The notes below the pieces were generated by a model. The model did not search any database and was not told the origin of the DNA. It was given only the letters and a program-made list of their open reading frames with translations. From NCBI GenBank assembly GCA_016926925.1, contig JAFGNQ010000127.1, positions 1-12,103 of the forward strand: a stretch of 12,103 nt of DNA, read 5' to 3'. Positions 6,051 to 12,103 of this stretch are shown piece after piece. The stretch comes from Candidatus Aminicenantota bacterium (lineage in GTDB: Bacteria > Acidobacteriota > Aminicenantia > Aminicenantales > Aminicenantaceae). How positions within the stretch are numbered: position 1 is the stretch's first letter; each line of letters starts with the position of its first letter. The translations under genes and the position numbers were made by a program.

Positions 6051-6890
6051 ATGCCCGAACTGCCCGAAGTGGAAGTGATTTCACAAAGTCTTAAATTCCG
6101 GCTTTCCGGTTTAACCATCGCCTCCTTCCGTATTGTTTATCCTCCTTTATTGAGGAATACCGACATCATCCAATTGGGGAAAATCAGAGGGGCTAAAGTC
6201 TTGAATGTCCGCCGGCGCGGCAAGTATGTTCTGATAGATACGGATGGAGGCATAAGCTTGCTCTTTCACTTGAAGATGACGGGAAGGTTTGTATTCAGTC
6301 TGCCGCATCAGTCATGGGACAAGCACACCCATTTTGGGCTGTCTTTTCTTGAAAATGAGCACGAGCTGAGGTTCCGCGATGTGAGAAAATTCGGAGTTGT
6401 TTCGTGTGTGGAATTCCACGGCCGATCAGATCCTCCGGAGTTAGCAGAGCTTGGGCCGGAGCCTCTCGATATCGAACAGGATGAATTCGTGCGGCTTTTC
6501 AACGGGAGAAATGCCCGGACAAAAAGCCTGCTTTTGAATCAAAAGTTTCTGGCGGGTATAGGCAACATCTATGCCGATGAGATGCTTTTCCGGGCCGGAA
6601 TACACCCCATGCTGTCCGTATCCCGTCTTTCCTGTGACGACCTCCGGTGCTTATGGACTTCCATGAGACAAGTATTGCAGGAGGCGTTGGAATGCAAAGG
6701 ATCCTCGATTCGTGATTTTTTGGATACCGACGGGCGAGAAGGAGATTTCCAGAGGTTCCACCGGGTCTACGGACGAGAAGGTTTGCCCTGCCCGACGTGC
6801 CGACAGCTGATCAAGCGGGTTCGTATAACGGGAAGAAGCAGCCATTATTGTCCCTCATGCCAAAAACTTCCCAGCGCGACGCGTGAATGA
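6051..6890 (+). CDS. mutM: Formamidopyrimidine-DNA glycosylase (8-oxoguanine glycosylase/AP lyase)
   Basis: It removes 8-oxoguanine and formamidopyrimidines from DNA and nicks the abasic site (beta,delta-elimination). The 279 residues begin MPELPEVEVI: after Met removal, Pro1 is the Schiff-base nucleophile and Glu2 the catalytic acid. K58 in RRRGKYVL is the conserved Lys (K57 in mature numbering). The helix-two-turn-helix region carries LLNQKFLAGIGNIYADEMLF (about 171-190), which holds the DNA-binding Asn. A C-terminal zinc finger starts at CPTC and ends with CPSC, spaced as in Fpg rather than Nei. It precedes an oxidative-stress redox cluster, a plausible functional pairing, but a promoter between them suggests separate transcription. 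Also named fpg. Confidence 0.96.
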   Translation: MPELPEVEVISQSLKFRLSGLTIASFRIVYPPLLRNTDIIQLGKIRGAKVLNVRRRGKYVLIDTDGGISLLFHLKMTGRFVFSLPHQSWDKHTHFGLSFLENEHELRFRDVRKFGVVSCVEFHGRSDPPELAELGPEPLDIEQDEFVRLFNGRNARTKSLLLNQKFLAGIGNIYADEMLFRAGIHPMLSVSRLSCDDLRCLWTSMRQVLQEALECKGSSIRDFLDTDGREGDFQRFHRVYGREGLPCPTCRQLIKRVRITGRSSHYCPSCQKLPSATRE

Positions 6891-6891
6891 G

Positions 6892-6920
6892 TTGCGTGCT
6901 TGAGTTTCTTTCATTATAAT
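6892..6920 (+). promoter_or_regulatory. Promoter for the desulforedoxin-rubredoxin cluster
   Basis: A perfect -10 TATAAT (6915-6920) lies 17 bp after TTGCGT (6892-6897), right behind the mutM stop. The predicted start is at about 6927, giving a leader of about 45 bases that includes the AAAGGAGGG ribosome-binding site. Confidence 0.6.
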
Positions 6921-6971
6921 AGAATTCCGCTCTAAATTTAGGATTAATTCTTTTTTGAAAGGAGGGTAATT

Positions 6972-7091
6972 ATGGCCGAAGAAGGTGTTGTTTACGTTTG
7001 TTCGATCTGTGGTCAGGAAGTTAAAGTCGTCAAGTCTGGAGTAGGAACTTTGGTGTGTTGTGATCAGCCCATGGAACCCAAGAAAGATTAG
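6972..7091 (+). CDS. Desulforedoxin-type small iron protein, 39 residues
   Basis: This is a tiny redox protein with the four Cys ligands of a desulforedoxin Fe(S-Cys)4 centre: C10-x2-C13 in YVCSICGQEVKVV and the adjacent pair C29-C30 in LVCCDQPM. This is the fold of desulforedoxin and of the N-terminal domain of desulfoferrodoxin. The catalytic superoxide-reductase domain is absent, so it is the stand-alone form, expected to work as a homodimeric electron carrier in the cytoplasm. An ideal AAAGGAGGG ribosome-binding site lies 5 bases before the ATG. It opens a five-gene cluster of iron-redox proteins. Confidence 0.9.
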   Translation: MAEEGVVYVCSICGQEVKVVKSGVGTLVCCDQPMEPKKD

Positions 7092-7121
7092 GGAATTTCG
7101 GAAAAGCCTTAAGGAGAGGAT

Positions 7122-7574
7122 ATGAACATGACCAGCTTTGAAAGTGTCGTAAAGTCCGCCATTGCAAGAGAAGAAGCCGCCATCAAAACTTATGGCAGCC
7201 TCGCCCAAAGAGCGAAATCGCCAGGCTTGAAAAAAATGCTTCTCGAGCTCCAAGATGAAGAAAAAGCGCACAAAAAGCTTCTAGAAAACATCGACGATGC
7301 GAAAATTCAGGATTTGGTGATCAAAGACGTACCGGATCTCAAGATCTCCGATTATCTGACAGACGAGCCCCCGGCAGAAGACATGACCATCCAAGATCTT
7401 CTCATTCTTGCCGCAAAAAAGGAACAAGAGGCTGTCATGCTCTATACCAACCTGGCCGACAATGCCAAAGATCAAGAGTTGAAAAAGCTGTTTCAGTTTC
7501 TGATCCAGCAGGAAAAAAGTCACAAACTCATGCTTGAGAAAGAATACGACGAGCATGTCCTTGAACAGGATTAA
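7122..7574 (+). CDS. Ferritin-like (rubrerythrin-family) di-iron protein without rubredoxin domain
   Basis: The 150-residue four-helix protein carries the di-iron ligand pattern of rubrerythrins: helix A Glu (E17/E18 in AREEAAIKTY), helix B E47xxH50 in EEKAHKKLLE, helix C Glu (E101/E103 in KKEQEAVMLY), and helix D E131xxH134 in QEKSHKLMLE. Rubrerythrins reduce hydrogen peroxide (or O2) with electrons from rubredoxin. Here the rubredoxin domain is not fused but encoded separately just downstream. A linker of about 25 residues rich in Asp/Pro joins helix pairs. A strong AAGGAG lies 5-6 bases before the ATG, 30 bases after the desulforedoxin stop. An alternative role is ferritin-like iron handling; the operon favours peroxide reduction. 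Confidence 0.87.
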   Translation: MNMTSFESVVKSAIAREEAAIKTYGSLAQRAKSPGLKKMLLELQDEEKAHKKLLENIDDAKIQDLVIKDVPDLKISDYLTDEPPAEDMTIQDLLILAAKKEQEAVMLYTNLADNAKDQELKKLFQFLIQQEKSHKLMLEKEYDEHVLEQD

Positions 7575-7601
7575 CCTGTAATATTACAAAGAAAGGAAAA
7601 T

Positions 7602-7766
7602 ATGATGGCTAAATGGGAATGTACGGCGTGTGGATACATTTACAACCCTGAGAAAGGCGATCCTGAAAACGGGATCGATCCGGGAACGGCCTTTGAGGAT
7701 TTGCCCGATGATTGGGTCTGTCCGCAGTGTGGAGTGAGCAAAGAGTTCTTTCAAAAAATTGATTGA
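7602..7766 (+). CDS. Rubredoxin
   Basis: A small cytoplasmic one-electron carrier of 54 residues with the classic Fe(S-Cys)4 site: C7-x2-C10-G-Y in [16 protein letters not shown] and C40-x2-C43-G in [15 protein letters not shown]. The intervening [20 protein letters not shown] is standard rubredoxin sequence, including aromatic core residues. Two adjacent ATGs (7602 and 7605) are both served by AAAGGA at 7592-7597; family starts (MAKWEC or MKKWEC) slightly favour the second. It sits between the di-iron protein and the reductase, as the expected electron shuttle between them. Confidence 0.95.
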   Translation: MMAKWECTACGYIYNPEKGDPENGIDPGTAFEDLPDDWVCPQCGVSKEFFQKID

Positions 7767-7787
7767 CGCGTACAAGGCCGAAGAACG

Positions 7788-8990
7788 ATGCGCGTCATAG
7801 TTGTGGGGAACGGTGTAGCCGCCACCATTTTCGCGAAATCGCTGAGGGAAAGCGACAGCACAGTCGATATAGACATCTTTGCGAAAGAGAAATATCATTA
7901 TTATCCGCGTCCTAACCTGATCGATTTTTTAGCGGGCAGGATTCCCTTCGAAAGAATATTCGCCTTTCCGGAAGAGTGGTATGCAAAGCAGAATCTCTCT
8001 ATCCACCTCAGGAGGCCGGTCCGGAAGATACATCCCGGTACTAAAGAAATAGAGTTCGAAGGAGCAAAGACAGAGAGGTATGACAAGCTCTTTCTAGCCA
8101 ATGGATCCAACTCTTTTGTCCCTCCGTTCAAGGGAACGGATAAGCGCGGTGTCTTCAGTTTATGGACCATCGACGATGCCTACGCAATTTTGGAATATTT
8201 GACCGATCACCGGAATGTCGTCGTCATCGGTGGAGGGCTTCTGGGACTGGAGATTGCATGGGCGGTTAAAAGCCGAGAGGCTGATGTCCGGGTTGTAGAA
8301 TTCTTTGACCGGCTGCTTCCTCGGCAGTTGGATGCCGAAGGGGCGTCCATTTTACAGGGACAGATCGAGAAGATGGGCATAAAAGTCCGTGTCGGGGCGG
8401 CCACTGAGGAGATTCTTGGAGAGAAGGAAATCTCCGGCCTCCGTTTCAAAGGAGACCAGACCATTGACGCCGACATGGGCATTGTGGCTGCAGGTTCGCG
8501 TCCGAACCTTGAAATTGCCAGGGGTGCCGGCCTTGAAACGGATAAGGGCATTGTCGTAGATGATTATCTTCAAACCAGCGATCCCGACATTTTCGCTGCC
8601 GGAGATGTCGTCCAGCATCAAGGCAGAGTATATGGGATCATCCCCGCTTCCTTCGAACAGGCGCGGATTGCCGCTGCAAATATCCTCGGCCAAAAAAAAC
8701 AATACAAAGGCACCATTCCTTCGAACACATTGAAAGTCGTCGGGATTTTTCTCACTTCCATCGGCTTGGTGAATCCGGAGAAAGGTGACTGTGAGGAATT
8801 CAGGGCAGCCGTGGAAGAAGAGGGGATTTACAAAAAAATCGTTATTAAAAACAGTGTGATCGTGGGTGCTATCTGGATGGGCACGAAAAAGGGTTCCAGC
8901 GAAATCAGCCGTCTCATCTCTGAAAAACGGAACGTGGACAAGTGGAAGGATTCGTTGCTGGAAGATGATTTTGATTATTCGGTGATATGA
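7788..8990 (+). CDS. NADH:rubredoxin oxidoreductase-type FAD/NAD flavoprotein
   Basis: The 400-residue protein belongs to the pyridine-nucleotide disulfide oxidoreductase superfamily. An FAD Rossmann motif VVGNGVAA starts at residue 5; a second Rossmann motif IGGGLLGLEIA (147-157) is followed by E171, favouring NADH over NADPH; the FAD-contact motif DIFAAGDVV spans about 267-275. There is no redox-active CxxC pair, as in NADH:rubredoxin reductases and NirB-like or coenzyme-A-reductase relatives. The C-terminal part (SNTLKVVGIFLTSIGL) resembles NROR proteins. It would oxidise NADH and reduce the rubredoxin encoded 21 bases upstream. Its stop overlaps the start of the porin-like gene (ATGA). 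Substrate assignment is inferred from family and context. Confidence 0.88.
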   Translation: MRVIVVGNGVAATIFAKSLRESDSTVDIDIFAKEKYHYYPRPNLIDFLAGRIPFERIFAFPEEWYAKQNLSIHLRRPVRKIHPGTKEIEFEGAKTERYDKLFLANGSNSFVPPFKGTDKRGVFSLWTIDDAYAILEYLTDHRNVVVIGGGLLGLEIAWAVKSREADVRVVEFFDRLLPRQLDAEGASILQGQIEKMGIKVRVGAATEEILGEKEISGLRFKGDQTIDADMGIVAAGSRPNLEIARGAGLETDKGIVVDDYLQTSDPDIFAAGDVVQHQGRVYGIIPASFEQARIAAANILGQKKQYKGTIPSNTLKVVGIFLTSIGLVNPEKGDCEEFRAAVEEEGIYKKIVIKNSVIVGAIWMGTKKGSSEISRLISEKRNVDKWKDSLLEDDFDYSVI

Positions 8991-10006
8991 AAGCAAAGTC
9001 AGGTTTTTTTATTCTCTTTCTCATTCTCGCTTCCTCGGCTTATGCACAGGAAAACCAGCTCAGGGTTAACGGTTATCTCTCTGCCGGTTATGTTCATGGC
9101 CAAGAGGATACATCTTATTCCAATGGGACCTTTCAGAATCCGCAACTTGGATTGCTCTTCTCCGGGATGCTCACGGCAACAGTGAGTTATACGGCCGAGA
9201 CCGTCTTGAACCAGAATGCAAAGATCGATTTGAATCAGGCTTATCTCGGGGTTATGAAATCCGATGTCTTTGGAGTGAACCTCGGTCTCTTTTTAGTGCC
9301 CTTCGGCAAGTACAATCAGAATAGCCGTGCCTACCAGACGGCTCTTGTCGAAACCCCCTTGAATCTGAGAAAGCTCTACCCCTTCATGTGGCGCGATATC
9401 GGTGTTCAAGTGGAAGGTGAATTCAGCGGACTGATTTATTCAGTTTATTTCGGAAACGGTCTGGCCGAGACACAGAGTTTGGAGTCGGGGCAGCAGTTCA
9501 AAGACAATAACGCCAATAAAGCGATCGGCGGCAGATTTGCTTGGAAAATGGATCCGAAAATCGAGATCGCCTATTCCCACTACAGGGGAAAGTATGACGC
9601 TGACAACAGCAGAAAACTCGTCCTTCATGGCGTGGATGGGTCGTGGATAACCCAAAGTTTCCGGTTGATCGGCGAATACACTTGGGCGGACATGGAAACT
9701 CCCGCTGACATCGAAAATGGTGAAGTCGAAGGGTTCTATGCGCTTCTCACGTTTGATTTCCTCAGCCTGTGGCCTGTCGTGAGCTATCAGAAACTGGACT
9801 ATAAAGATCCCTTCCATGGGGTCGGCTTTTTGAGTCCGGATATGCCTGGGGAAGGGGTATCGGAAGCAAAAACCCGGTGGGCCATTGGATTGACTTACAA
9901 TCTCTCACAAACGGCCTTTTTCAAGCTCGAATACCAGATAAATAAAGAAGAGGGCTTTTCAAAAAAAGACAACGCTGTCTATCTTCAAATCACGTTAAGC
10001 TTTTAG
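8987..10006 (+). CDS. Outer-membrane beta-barrel protein, porin-like
   Basis: A signal peptide is clear: basic MKAK, hydrophobic FFILFLILASSAYA, with likely cleavage after A20. The mature part (about 319 residues) is full of alternating amphipathic strands (LRVNGYLSAGYVHG, IEIAYSHYRGKY, FRLIGEYTWADME, WAIGLTYNLSQTAFFKLEYQ) and ends in ITLSF, the C-terminal Phe signal for outer-membrane insertion by BAM. Conserved-looking VNLGLFLVPFGKYNQNSRAY resembles a motif in carbohydrate/phosphate-selective-type porins. The substrate is unknown. The ATG overlaps the stop of the NADH:rubredoxin reductase gene, so the two are probably translated together, an unexpected link between a cytoplasmic redox chain and the outer membrane. 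Confidence 0.85.
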   Translation: MKAKSGFFILFLILASSAYAQENQLRVNGYLSAGYVHGQEDTSYSNGTFQNPQLGLLFSGMLTATVSYTAETVLNQNAKIDLNQAYLGVMKSDVFGVNLGLFLVPFGKYNQNSRAYQTALVETPLNLRKLYPFMWRDIGVQVEGEFSGLIYSVYFGNGLAETQSLESGQQFKDNNANKAIGGRFAWKMDPKIEIAYSHYRGKYDADNSRKLVLHGVDGSWITQSFRLIGEYTWADMETPADIENGEVEGFYALLTFDFLSLWPVVSYQKLDYKDPFHGVGFLSPDMPGEGVSEAKTRWAIGLTYNLSQTAFFKLEYQINKEEGFSKKDNAVYLQITLSF

Positions 10007-10175
10007 TCTTGTTTCTTGCCGGAAGTTCTGATAGAATTCCTAACTTGCTGCCATCTTCGTTCTTTCCTGGATTTTTCATAAAAAGCGTCGATGACGGAAA
10101 TTAAAAGTTTTTATAATAAGTATCGATATTTTTTATGAATAATTCAGGATATAAAATTCCTAATGAGGTGATGCA
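10007..10175. other. Intergenic region upstream of purA
   Basis: No gene was seen. An imperfect hairpin lies at 10021-10040 (GGAA-g-TTCT, loop GAT, AGAA-TTCC), with no T-tract, so it is not a clear terminator. The right part is AT-rich and holds the candidate purA promoter and the GAGGTG ribosome-binding site about 5 bases before the ATG. Confidence 0.5.
10091..10117 (+). promoter_or_regulatory. Candidate purA promoter
   Basis: A perfect -10 TATAAT (10112-10117) has only a weak -35 (ATGACG, 15-bp spacing) but lies in an AT-rich tract. It would start transcription about 50 bases before purA. I see no PurR box or riboswitch. Confidence 0.35.
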
Positions 10176-11513
10176 ATGGCTAACTGCGTAGTTTTAGGTA
10201 TGCAGTGGGGGGATGAGGGAAAAGGCAAAATCGTCGATCTCATTACACCCTCCTTCGATGTTGTCGCCCGATATCAGGGGGGGCACAACGCCGGCCATAC
10301 TGTCTTTATCAAAGGAACGAAAATTATCCTTCACCTCATTCCTTCGGGTATCCTCCATAAAGGTAAGCTCTGTCTTATCGGAAACGGTGTCGTCTTCAAC
10401 CCCAAAGCCTTTTTAAATGAAATCGCCAAATTGAAAGAGCTGGGAGTTGCCGTCGATGACAACGTCGTCATAAGCCCAAACGCACACCTGATCATGCCCT
10501 ATCATTTCGAGATAGAGCGTTTGAGCGAGGAAAGGATGGGGGATAAAAAAATCGGTACCACACTCCGGGGAATCGGGCCGGCTTATGTCGATAAAATGGC
10601 TCGCTGTGGGATTAGAGTGGGAGACCTCTTGAATGAGGCCGTGCTAAGAGAGAAAATCACACAGAATGTGGTCGAGAAGAATCGCTATTTGGATCAATTC
10701 GGCTGGCCACCGCTCGACAAGGAAGCTATCTTTGACGAGCATATGAACTACGCACGCCAAATCGAAAAGCACATCGATGATGTTTCTTTCATCCTGGAGG
10801 AAAAATTCAAAGCCGGGTGTCCGGTTCTTTTTGAGGGAGCCCAGGGGGCCCTCTTGGATATTGACCATGGAACCTATCCCTATGTTACGGCTTCCAATTC
10901 AACCATCGGCGGCGTCTGCACGGGATTGGGGGTCGGCGCGGATAAAATAGATGCCGTCATAGGAGTGACGAAAGCATACACAACCCGGGTGGGAGGAGGC
11001 CCGTTTCCCACGGAAATACACGGCAAACAAGGCCGATTTCTTATGGAAAGAGGAAATGAATTCGGTGCAACGACCGGCCGTCCTCGTCGATGCGGCTGGT
11101 TTGACGGCATTGCGGCTGCTTATGCTGTTCGTTTAAACGGTGTGAAGAAGATTGCCTTGACGAAATCCGATGTTCTCGATGGGATGGATGAAATCAATAT
11201 CTGCGTGGGATACAAATACAAGAGCAGCCTGCTTCGGCATTTCCCCACCGATATCTGGGCATTGGAGCAAGTGGAGCCTCAATACGTTACCGTCAAAGGA
11301 TGGGAAAAATCCGTAAATGCGTATTCCGAATTCACAGCACTTCCACAAGCCTTCAAGGACTACATTGCCAGGATAGAAGATATTGTGCATGCCGACGTTG
11401 CGTTCATCTCAACGGGGAGAGAGCGGCATGAGACGATCTTTCGAGATGAGGAGCTTGGGGGGCTTGTTGATCTGGAAGCCGTCAAAACCCAAATGGCTGT
11501 GGGTTATTCATAA
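10176..11513 (+). CDS. purA: Adenylosuccinate synthetase
   Basis: It joins IMP and aspartate using GTP to give adenylosuccinate, the first committed step to AMP. Motifs: P-loop-like QWGDEGKGK (10-18) with catalytic Asp13; NAGHT (38-42) with catalytic His41; the IMP/phosphate region IGTTLRGIGPAYVDKMAR; TTRVGGGPFPTE; GATTGRPRRCGW; and the guanine-binding TKSDVLDG (commonly TKxD). At 445 residues it is about 13 longer than the E. coli enzyme. The usual end of the family (here FISTGRERHETIF) is followed by about 22 extra residues, and the last four to five codons and the stop lie inside a repeat that recurs at 11694. Start supported by GAGGTG about 5 bases upstream. Confidence 0.97.
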   Translation: MANCVVLGMQWGDEGKGKIVDLITPSFDVVARYQGGHNAGHTVFIKGTKIILHLIPSGILHKGKLCLIGNGVVFNPKAFLNEIAKLKELGVAVDDNVVISPNAHLIMPYHFEIERLSEERMGDKKIGTTLRGIGPAYVDKMARCGIRVGDLLNEAVLREKITQNVVEKNRYLDQFGWPPLDKEAIFDEHMNYARQIEKHIDDVSFILEEKFKAGCPVLFEGAQGALLDIDHGTYPYVTASNSTIGGVCTGLGVGADKIDAVIGVTKAYTTRVGGGPFPTEIHGKQGRFLMERGNEFGATTGRPRRCGWFDGIAAAYAVRLNGVKKIALTKSDVLDGMDEINICVGYKYKSSLLRHFPTDIWALEQVEPQYVTVKGWEKSVNAYSEFTALPQAFKDYIARIEDIVHADVAFISTGRERHETIFRDEELGGLVDLEAVKTQMAVGYS

Positions 11514-11568
11514 AAAATGGCGACACTCTCACTCTCAAGAGAATCTAATCTTATTGCCGCCATTTTTT
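11512..11568 (+). terminator. Terminator-like inverted repeat after purA (copy 1)
   Basis: AAAAAATGGCG (11512-11522) pairs with CGCCATTTTTT (11558-11568). It has A-tract, stem and T-tract, so it could stop transcription in both directions. The 35-base loop is long for an intrinsic terminator. Confidence 0.5.
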
Positions 11569-11610
11569 ACCCTATGGGCGAGCCGATCTCACTACAAAGC
11601 CTTCGTTGCA

Positions 11611-11645
11611 GCCCATTCGGCGTAGTTTACTACAGCCTCACGGGC
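11611..11645 (+). repeat. Conserved hairpin at the 3' end of repeat copy 1
   Basis: Nested arms GCCC/GGGC, GGC/GCC and GTAG/CTAC with a TTTA loop and a symmetric 4x4 internal loop. The sequence is identical in copy 2 (11808-11842). A further CGCTGC...GCAGCG dyad (11645-11665) follows only in copy 1. Confidence 0.6.
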
Positions 11646-11683
11646 CGCTGCCTCGCCTTTGCAGCGACCTCGACTCGTGAATC

Positions 11684-11701
11684 ACCCACGGCTCTGTGGG
11701 T
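11684..11701 (+). repeat. Short hairpin at the left edge of repeat copy 2
   Basis: ACCCAC, six-base loop, GTGGGT. A related but weaker ACCCA...TGGGT dyad lies at the matching place inside purA for copy 1, suggesting the repeat unit may reach further left than the clearly aligned part. Confidence 0.6.
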
Positions 11702-11842
11702 TATTCATAAAAAATGGCGGCACTTAAATTCTCAAGAGGATTTCAACTTATTACCGCCATTTTTTACCCTGCGGGCGAGCCGATCTCACTACAAAGCCTT
11801 CGTTGCGGCCCATTCGGCGTAGTTTACTACAGCCTCACGGGC
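11694..11842 (+). repeat. 149-bp imperfect direct repeat, copy 2
   Basis: About 91% identical to 11497-11645. It carries its own terminator-like inverted repeat and 3' hairpin. It contains the same bases as the purA tail (GTGGGTTATTCATAA) although no gene ends here. Confidence 0.92.
11709..11765 (+). terminator. Terminator-like inverted repeat (copy 2)
   Basis: AAAAAATGGCGG (11709-11720) pairs perfectly over 12 bases with CCGCCATTTTTT (11754-11765), loop of 33 bases. It has one more G-C pair than copy 1. Confidence 0.5.
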
Positions 11843-11974
11843 TTCGTCGCAGCCCATTTGCGGAAGGCTTGGTCACATAGGATTTGCGGTGAACTGCCAC
11901 AGTGTATCCTGTCAAAAAACACGTACCGGATCCCACGGCGGGATAATTCAGAGATAAAATATAGGAAAAATACA

Positions 11975-12003
11975 TTGACTAATTATTTTTGGCATGATAG
12001 ATA
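11975..12003 (+). promoter_or_regulatory. Promoter for the Lys/Ala-rich gene
   Basis: TTGACT (11975-11980), 17-bp AT-rich spacer, then TGA-TAGATA: an extended -10 with TAGATA at 11998-12003. The predicted start at about 12010 gives a leader of about 33 bases ending in a strong GAGGGAGG ribosome-binding site (12029-12036). Confidence 0.55.
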
Positions 12004-12042
12004 TTAAGTTCAACGATTTAAGTACATAGAGGGAGGTTTCCT

Positions 12043-12103
12043 ATGCCGGCAAAAAAAACCACAAAGAAGACTGCACCGAAGAAACCAGTCAAAGCAGCTG
12101 CCA
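12043..12103 (+). CDS. Lys/Ala/Pro/Thr-rich basic protein, N-terminal 20 residues (partial at right edge)
   Basis: The readable peptide starts MPAKKTTKKTAPKKPVKAAA: seven Lys in twenty residues with Ala, Thr and Pro, like the flexible tails of bacterial histone-H1-like proteins or of HU proteins with basic extensions. Such tails bind DNA or RNA non-specifically. The folded domain, if any, lies beyond the window, so the family is undecided. A strong ribosome-binding site and an extended -10 promoter suggest high expression, as expected for an abundant nucleoid protein. Confidence 0.6.
   Translation, partial: MPAKKTTKKTAPKKPVKAAA

Larger units (their letters stand above)
11497..11645 (+). repeat. 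149-bp imperfect direct repeat, copy 1 (overlaps the purA 3' end)
   Basis: Aligned without gaps to 11694-11842 (offset 197), with about 13 mismatches, ten of them in the loop of the internal inverted repeat. It includes the final purA codons and stop. Open reading frames through it differ between copies mostly at amino-acid-changing sites, so it is structural rather than coding. Confidence 0.92.

Noticed and set aside
5686..6078. 130-codon plus-strand open frame between the repeats and mutM
   Set aside because: It is composed partly of repeat sequence, overlaps the mutM start, has no ribosome-binding site, and shows no recognisable protein pattern.
6910..6930. Possible PerR-type box over the desulforedoxin promoter
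   Set aside because: Only one half-site (TTATAAT) fits; the other half has too few matching bases.
11517..12007. Overlapping open frames of about 100 codons through the purA-downstream repeats
   Set aside because: Differences between the two copies are mostly amino-acid-changing and the stems, not the codons, are conserved; the peptide similarity simply reflects the DNA repeat.

Overview
The window looks like chromosome from an anaerobic, diderm (Gram-negative-type) bacterium with roughly balanced GC. The diderm reading rests on an outer-membrane beta-barrel protein with a signal peptide and C-terminal Phe. The anaerobic reading rests on a cluster of desulforedoxin, ferritin-like di-iron protein, rubredoxin and an NADH:rubredoxin oxidoreductase-type flavoprotein. 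Desulfobacterota or Acidobacteriota/Aminicenantes-like lineages would fit, but the phylum cannot be fixed from this sequence. No transposase, phage gene, CRISPR array, rRNA or tRNA was seen.

Left part (1-5487, mostly minus strand). An NtrY-type sensor kinase that runs off the left edge is preceded, with a 1-base stop/start overlap, by a RodZ-like membrane-anchored helix-turn-helix protein. A good promoter drives this pair and appears to give a leaderless mRNA. Divergent from it is nfi (endonuclease V, plus strand). nfi converges on ftsE-ftsX, the ABC complex that controls septal peptidoglycan hydrolysis. ftsX probably starts at a CTG codon overlapping the ftsE stop. Upstream of ftsE lies a two-gene unit: a DUF6677-like membrane protein and a 58-residue two-helix membrane protein joined by an ATGA overlap. 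Its promoter also sits almost on the start codon.

Middle (5488-6050). A non-coding stretch holds two identical 65-bp direct repeats, one of them forming a perfect 20-bp inverted repeat, with G/C homopolymer tracts. No gene could be supported for the rest.

Right part (6051-10006, plus strand). mutM/fpg (8-oxoguanine DNA glycosylase) is followed by a promoter and five closely packed genes: desulforedoxin, ferritin-like protein, rubredoxin, rubredoxin reductase and a porin-like outer-membrane protein (the last pair joined by ATGA). The four redox proteins fit an NADH -> flavoprotein -> rubredoxin -> di-iron protein chain for O2/peroxide removal. The porin's role is unknown.

Right end (10007-12103). 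purA (adenylosuccinate synthetase) ends inside the first of two 149-bp imperfect direct repeats (about 91% identical). Each repeat carries a 11-12 bp terminator-like inverted repeat and a second conserved hairpin. A promoter then leads into the first 20 codons of a Lys/Ala/Pro/Thr-rich, histone-H1-like protein cut by the window edge.

Most genes belong to known families. The most unusual material is the two structured repeat families, the purA tail made of repeat sequence, and the start-codon-abutting promoters. No clearly new defence or mobile system was found.
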